Below the pieces are notes generated by a model. The model was not told where the DNA came from and ran no database searches. It saw nothing but the letters and a program-made list of their open reading frames with translations. The translations under genes were made by a program, and so were the position numbers. From Lytechinus variegatus (taxonomy: Eukaryota > Echinodermata > Echinoidea > Temnopleuroida > Toxopneustidae), in contig NC_054743.1 of assembly GCF_018143015.1 (NCBI RefSeq), positions 34,187,934 through 34,251,933 on the forward strand: a DNA stretch of 64,000 nucleotides, written 5' to 3'. Numbering within the stretch: the stretch's first letter is position 1; each line of letters begins with the position of its first letter. Below are positions 58,250-64,000 of this stretch, piece by piece.

Positions 58250-58684
58250 AGGTGGTTTCAGACAGCCTTGAAGTTCGTCAGTTCCAGGTATTCTCTGATC
58301 GGGAAATTTACCCCGATCAGAAAATACCAGGTAATGTGAAAGCAAACTACGCAAAATCTCCCAGAAAGAAAATACCCGCTAAATAGTAGGTACTTGGCGA
58401 AATTACGAGAACTTTTGCGGTGATTTTTCCAAGGTCGCAGGTATTTTGGCGATGTGAAAGCAAATTACGGGAACTTTTAGCCCAGCGTGTTGTTGGGCGC
58501 GGGAGCTGTGGGTGGCTGCTGGGCTAGTGATTTTGAATCTCGCGCCTTGCCTGCTTATCAGACCATACTATGCGCATGCTCGTAACTTCAGGAACTTATC
58601 CCGAATTAATGGGTATTTTTTAGCCAAAAACAGTTCCTGTAATTTAACGGGGATTCTTGTGATCGAGGCAGTTTGAAACCACCT
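58250..58684 (+). mobile_element. AGGTGGTTTCAGACCGCC MITE, copy 1
   Basis: Inverted ends AGGTGGTTTCAGAC and GTTTGAAACCACCT. Flanked by CTT on both sides (58247-58249, 58685-58687). A subterminal hairpin CTGATCGGG/CCCCGATCAG. It lacks the TTCGGGG segment near the right end present in copies 2-4. Confidence 0.9.
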
Positions 58685-58785
58685 CTTGTGTAGTTAAATT
58701 CGCTGCCCACCTGTCCTTCACAATATTTCTCTTTTTCCTTCTCCTTCTCTCTCTATATAATTCTGTCATTATCTCTGAGTCAAAC

Positions 58786-58812
58786 GGCCACCGCACACCT
58801 TACGACTGTTCG
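58786..58812 (+). mobile_element. Solitary end of the TTAA-type MITE family
   Basis: GGCCACCGCACACCTTACGA matches the end of 26118-26520; a partner end was not found. Confidence 0.55.
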
Positions 58813-59537
58813 CGATCCAATTTTGGAACAAATCGCATTTTGCTCATTTTCTGAAAAAGGGAATGGAAAATATCATTTTATTTGAGGTTAAATCAATTGA
58901 AAGAATAATAATATAACCATTTTGAATTTTGAATTTATCAACAAAGTTCATTCATCTGGCATGAATATTTTGTTTTAAAATATATACAATGATAACATAA
59001 ACAAAAACATTCATGACTGTATGTCTTATAAATCAGTAATACATCAGTACATAGATTCATTTTGAAAGATTGCAAGCTTTTATTTTGGACTAAATGCCAA
59101 ACTTACATGTAGTTTCAAATCGCAGCCAATCGTACGACTGCTATGACGTCATTACGACTAGATATCAAATTTGCTTTTATTCTGAGAAGAATGATAGCAT
59201 AGTCACAGATTTGAACATAGGTATTCATACGATGATTTAGAACATTACATAGTAAGATATTCCATGTCTCAATATTAGCATCACATGTATTTGATGCTAT
59301 AACGCTTGAATAATCAGGAGGTATTTTTTACTGTGATGTAAAGTTTGATTTGTGCCAAAGGGCGTGGTTGGTTGTTCTGTTGCTGTTGTTAGTCTGTTGT
59401 AAAAATGTTTAAGTTTTTGTTTAACTGCTCTCATTTCTTTATTTCTGCATCAATTATGTTCATACTTGGGACATAAATGATCCTTGGGTAATACCACATA
59501 TGTGTCACTGAGGATGATGAGGTCAAAAGATCATATT

Positions 59538-60013
59538 AGGCGGTTTCAAACCGCCTCGATCACAAGAATCCCCGTTAAATTACGGGAACTGTTTTCGGCT
59601 AAAAAAATACCCGTTAATTATTCCTGCATTCACACCGCCCCGAAACACATCCTTCGGGATAAGTTCCCGAAGTTACGAGCATGCGCATTATGGTCTGATA
59701 AGCAGGCAAGGCGCGAAATTCAAAATCACTAGCCCAGCAGCCACCCACGCCGCCGCGCCCAACGACACGCTGGGCTAAAAGTTCCCGTAATTTGCTTTCA
59801 CATCGCCAAAATACCTGCGACCTTGGAAAAATCCCCACGAAAGTTCTCGTAATTTCGCCAAGTACCTACTATTTAGCGGGTATTTTCTTTCGGGGAAATT
59901 ACGCGTAGTTTGCTTTCACATTACCAAAATACCTGGTATTTTCTGATCGGGGTAAATTTCCCGATCAGAGAATACCTGGAACTGGCGAACTTCGAGGCGG
60001 TCTGAAACCACCT
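59538..60013 (-). mobile_element. AGGTGGTTTCAGACCGCC MITE, copy 2
   Basis: Opposite orientation to copy 1. Flanked by ATT on both sides (59535-59537, 60014-60016). Confidence 0.92.
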
Positions 60014-60262
60014 ATTGCATATTTTATTGATCGCAAAATCAGGCAAAACTAGTGATTTGCGAACCACCTTGTTTTTATTACAATAAATAAAAGAAGTAAA
60101 GGTTTCTGACATAAATTCTCATTATAAGGTATAGACAGTTCTGGTTGATTCAAAATAAGATATTTGGAAATAAGTCCTAATTATGATCCAAATTGGCTGG
60201 CAAAGGGTTCTTAAATTAAAGTTCACAATGCTGGCCGTGATGAAAGCGGTGTTGCCTTCATT

Positions 60263-60739
60263 AGGTGGTTTCAGACCGCCTCGAAGTTCGTCAGTTCCAG
60301 GTATTCTCTGATCGGGAAATTTACCCCGATCAGAAAATACCAGGTATTTTGGTAATGTGAAAGCAAACTACGCGTAATTTCCCCGAAAGAAAATACCCGC
60401 TAAATAGTAGGTACTTGGCGAAATTACAAGAACTTTCGCGGGGATTTTTCCAAGGTCGCAGGTATTTTGGCGATGTGAAAGCAAATTACGGGAACTTTTA
60501 GCCCAGCGTGTCATTGGGCGCGGCGCCGTGGGTGGCTGCTGGGCTAGTGATTTTGAATCTCGCGCCTTGCCTGCTTATCAGACCATACTATGCGCATGCT
60601 CATAACTTCAGGAACTTATCCCGAAGGGTATGTTTCGGGGCAGTGTGAATGCAGGAATAATTAATGGGTATTTTTTAGCCGAAAACAGTTCCCGTAATTT
60701 AACGGGGATTCTTGTGATCGAGGCGGTTTGAAACCATCA
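60263..60739 (+). mobile_element. AGGTGGTTTCAGACCGCC MITE, copy 3
   Basis: Intact left end; the right end is altered to GTTTGAAACCATC, and no target duplication can be read. Confidence 0.9.
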
Positions 60740-61534
60740 AATGTGAATTCTCGGACCCACAATGAACTACCCCAGATAACCCCCCCCCCTTGTATAACTC
60801 CGCAACAAACTTTTGTGAGGCAAGGCATAGTAGGTAATAGCAACATTCTTTCACTGCCACAACACCGGGATAAACCACTTGTGATACGTTTACTTTACAT
60901 ATATTCTACATTATATATATGATGTCTGCGGAGATAACTTCTTCACTGCCGCTTTCTTCTTTTCATTTTCTCACAGAATGATATATTATATGTATTATGA
61001 CAAGTGGGGATATGACATCATCAGTTTGCTCATTGAAATTCATGACATGCCTAGAATTGTTTCACAGGAATGATGCAAAGCTTTCAAATGCTATAACTTT
61101 GTTATTCCTTGTCCAATTTTAATGTAATTTTAAGTGTTTTGTTTGCCTGATTTTTCTTTATCTTTTAAGAAATCATTATTTTCAGCTTGGAGTATACCTT
61201 GACATTTTTCAAACTCTGGTCTCTAATAGTCGAAACTTAAAGTGGACTTCAGGATACGAGCTATGTTTTTGTTTATTTACTTGATATCAAGTTGCAATTA
61301 AAGCTGTTAATCTTACTACAGTTTTGTTTAAACAGGTATGATTAATTAAAATTATGCACTAAATTAATCTAAGACAAAACTCTGTCCTCTATTCAAGGAT
61401 AAAGGGTGGCAACCCCAAATTCATGGGTGCTGAATATGATTTCAAAATTGGCAATTTCAATTTTTTTTATCAAGTTATGGTGTAGTTCAGTAGTTGAGTA
61501 GTACGACCCACATCATCTTTACCAAAACTACTTT
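60740..61534. other. No gene seen
   Basis: About 61000-61200 loosely resembles the right half of the AAGGACAAGTCC MITE (CTATAACTTTGTTATTCC, then a CTTGACATTTTT end), probably an eroded copy. Confidence 0.4.
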
Positions 61535-62120
61535 CAAGGACAAGTCCACTCCAACAATAGCTTTATTTGAATAAAATGAGTAAAATCCAACTACCATATC
61601 GCTTAAATTTTAATTAATTTGGTTGTCAAATGAAAAAGTTATGACACTTTAAAGCTTTGCTTAATTTCAAACAAAACAGTTATATGCACATCCTGGTCGG
61701 TATGCAAATGAAGAGCCTGATGATGGCATCCACTCACTATCTCTGTTGTATGAAATATTCTAATTTTCTCCTTATATTCAAGTAAAATAACAATTAATTC
61801 CACCCTGAACATGTGAATTAAGCATTGTTTAATACTATATTGTTCAATCAAGTTGGTCCTTATTGTAAAATCTTTAAAAGAAGAAATATTGTATAGTTCA
61901 ATAAAAAAAAAAAGAAATAGCACTTGAGTGAGGGTCATCATCATCTGTTTCATTTGCATGTCACTGAGGAGTGCATATCACTGTTTTGTGAAAAATGAGC
62001 AAAACTTTAAAATGTCATAACTTATTTTACATCCAATTTTGATGAAATTTTCAGCATTATGCTAGTTTTTAGTTTGTTTTTCTCTATTTTAACATTTTTA
62101 TGGGGTGGACTTGACCTTTA
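61535..62120. mobile_element. AAGGACAAGTCC MITE, uninterrupted copy
   Basis: AAGGACAAGTCCACTCC at the left and GGGGTGGACTTGACCTTTA at the right are inverted. Serves as the reference for the split copy at 47404-54183. Confidence 0.85.
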
Positions 62121-62325
62121 TAAAAGTAATACAGATATCATTATCACAATATCTTCATCATTCTCAATCCACCGTATAGCATACACAGGGGGTGGTTTCA
62201 CGAAGCATATCAATTATTGGTTTCACTGATAAATTTGATCTGAGCCAATCAGATACAAGGGTTGCAGTCACTTGTAGTGAGAATCACTGACAAACTCTTG
62301 AGCAATAATGAAAATCACTGACAAT

Positions 62326-62814
62326 AGGTGGTTTCAAACCGCCTCGATCACAAGAATCCCTGTTAAATTAAGGGAACTGTTTTCGGCTAAAAAAATACCC
62401 ATTAATTATTCCTGCATTCACACCGCCCCAAAACATACCCTTCGGGATAAGTTCCTGAAGTTACGAGCATGCGCATAGTATGGTCTGATAAGCAGGCAAG
62501 GCGCGAGATTCAAAATCACTAGCCCAGCAGCCACCCACAGCTCCCGCGCCAAACGACGCCCAACGACACGCTGGGCTAAAAGTTCCTGTAATTTGCTTTC
62601 ACATCGCCAAAATACCTGCGACCTTGGAAAAATCCCCGCGAAAGTTCTCGTAATTTCGCCAAGTACCTACTATTTAGCGGGTATTTTCTTTCGGGGAGAT
62701 TACTCGTAGTTTGCTTTCACATTACCAAAATACCTGGTATTTTCTGATCGGGGTAAATTTCCCGATCAGAGAATACCTGGAACTGACGAACTTCGAGGCG
62801 GTCTGAAACCACCT
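62326..62814 (-). mobile_element. AGGTGGTTTCAGACCGCC MITE, copy 4
   Basis: Opposite orientation to copies 1 and 3. Flanked by AAT on both sides (62323-62325, 62815-62817). Confidence 0.92.
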
Positions 62815-62982
62815 AATTTGGTTCATGAAGTATGCCCCCAGTCTAACTTGAAGTTAGTACCAGGTTGGACGAGGCCCTGAAGGTCATTATAATCATTAGG
62901 GGAGGAGTTATTGTCCTTCTCAAGAGCTTAATGGGTTTGTAATAGTGACATTTGGATTTGTGCACTCAATGACACAATAATT

Positions 62983-64000
62983 AGGTGATCTGTCAATCGA
63001 CAGATCAACTATTATTTTCGTACGAATTTTCTTTTTTATTTCTTTATTTTTTATTTTTATTTCCCACCTGTTCTTGTTAGCACAAAATCTCCAAATCTAC
63101 ATTGTCAATAATCTTCAAAATATCATCAGATATGGGGACTTATGATGTGTATAAAGCAAGTTCAAGGTCAAAAGGTCATCATGACGTCATCTAGACTCCA
63201 TTTTGTAAAATCACATTATCAATCATATCTTCATTATCAATTATCAAAAAAATAACAATATTTACATCACATTAACTTCAGGTCAAGGGACAACTGCCCA
63301 TGTCATCAAAGGTCATGTTAAGGTCACGACGTGCGCGTACGCGCGTCAAAATTTTGAAATGCTCAAAATCACTTTTTGACCGAAACAGAGTATGAATCAG
63401 GTCATTTTAAGCATTTCAAAAATTTACGCGCGCGTTCTCGTGCGTAACGGCACTATGAAACAGGATTGCCATTTTTTTTTATATCAATGCACCGATAATA
63501 TAATTCTGAACAATTTGATACCTTGATCAACCTTCTACGACAAGTAATAAAGGAATTAGCCTCCATCAAAGTTTACAGCATGCCCGCGCACACTAAACAT
63601 AGACAATATATGTGCAAAAACATGCCTATACAAAATTCATTATAGCTTTTAAAGTAGTCTGTTGACCCCCATTTTTTTTTCATATTCGAATAGAGTATGG
63701 ATGGGAAATGTGATTTCATGTCGCATTTGACCCGAAATTTTATCATGACGTCATCAAAATGGCGTCGGAACTCAAAATTCCCATTTTGCTACTTATGACG
63801 TCATTATAATTATGCAAATTTGACTTTAACTCTGTAAATATTGGTCAATTTTCGTTCAGTTTTCAATATGTTGTAGCTGAGGACATACTCTTTCTAATTT
63901 GATGCCTTTATTCACTTTTAAAGGAATGGATCATCCTGAAAAATGGCAAGTTATAGAGGCATGTCATTTTCGCTCATTTTGTGTGCAATCTCTATGCGAA
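62983..64000 (-). mobile_element. Second copy of the 6.2 kb element's right-end region (runs off window)
   Basis: Starts AGGTGATCTGTCAATCGAC and matches 52925-53957 in inverted order (for example CAATTTGATACCTTGATCAA, CATGACGTCATCAAAATGGC) through to ATAGAGGCATGTCATTTT near the window edge. Confidence 0.85.

Overview
This is nuclear DNA of an animal, most likely an echinoderm (sea-urchin-like) or another ambulacrarian. Evidence: two spliced, deuterostome-type single-copy genes, long AT-rich introns, frequent TAGGCCTA words, and a dense load of foldback and terminal-inverted-repeat elements. The species call is inference; the two gene calls rest on conserved protein sequence.

Layout. 1-6.1 kb is upstream DNA: an AGT microsatellite, a small hAT-like MITE, a 2.1 kb TIR-flanked element made of a ~113 bp repeat with higher-order organisation, and a 5'-truncated retrotransposon fragment with an intact RNase H domain. 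From 6113 to 30925 on the + strand lies a complete RABL3 gene (8 coding exons, 235 aa), an atypical Rab-like GTPase without a prenylation tail. Its 12.8 kb first intron is almost wholly a large, old palindrome (6494-14865, arms near 4 kb) followed by a smaller foldback and another TIR element. Later introns hold an ATC microsatellite, several MITEs, SINEs and degenerate direct repeats.

36306-54371 on the - strand holds the C-terminal 288 codons (8 exons) of TMEM135, a multipass peroxisomal/mitochondrial membrane protein. The two genes are convergent, with their 3' ends in 30.9-36.3 kb. The N-terminal TMEM135 exons were not found and should lie beyond position 64000. One TMEM135 exon has been copied in tandem several times inside its upstream intron, and a second has a decayed partial copy cut by a MITE. 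One intron uses a GC donor.

The 8.4 kb TMEM135 intron contains a ~6.2 kb composite element (47749-53957) inserted in a MITE whose two halves flank it. It carries GATA/GACA arrays, a ~1.9 kb pyrimidine-rich tract and two tandem 460 bp units with tRNA-like promoter boxes. A second copy starts at 62983 and runs off the window. From 58.2 to 62.8 kb four copies of one MITE family alternate in orientation; three show matching 3 bp target duplications.

No bacterial-type system, CRISPR array or intact autonomous transposon was seen. The strongest observations are the palindrome with arm-specific later insertions, the paired exon-like segments inside it, the TMEM135 exon array, and the composite 6.2 kb element.
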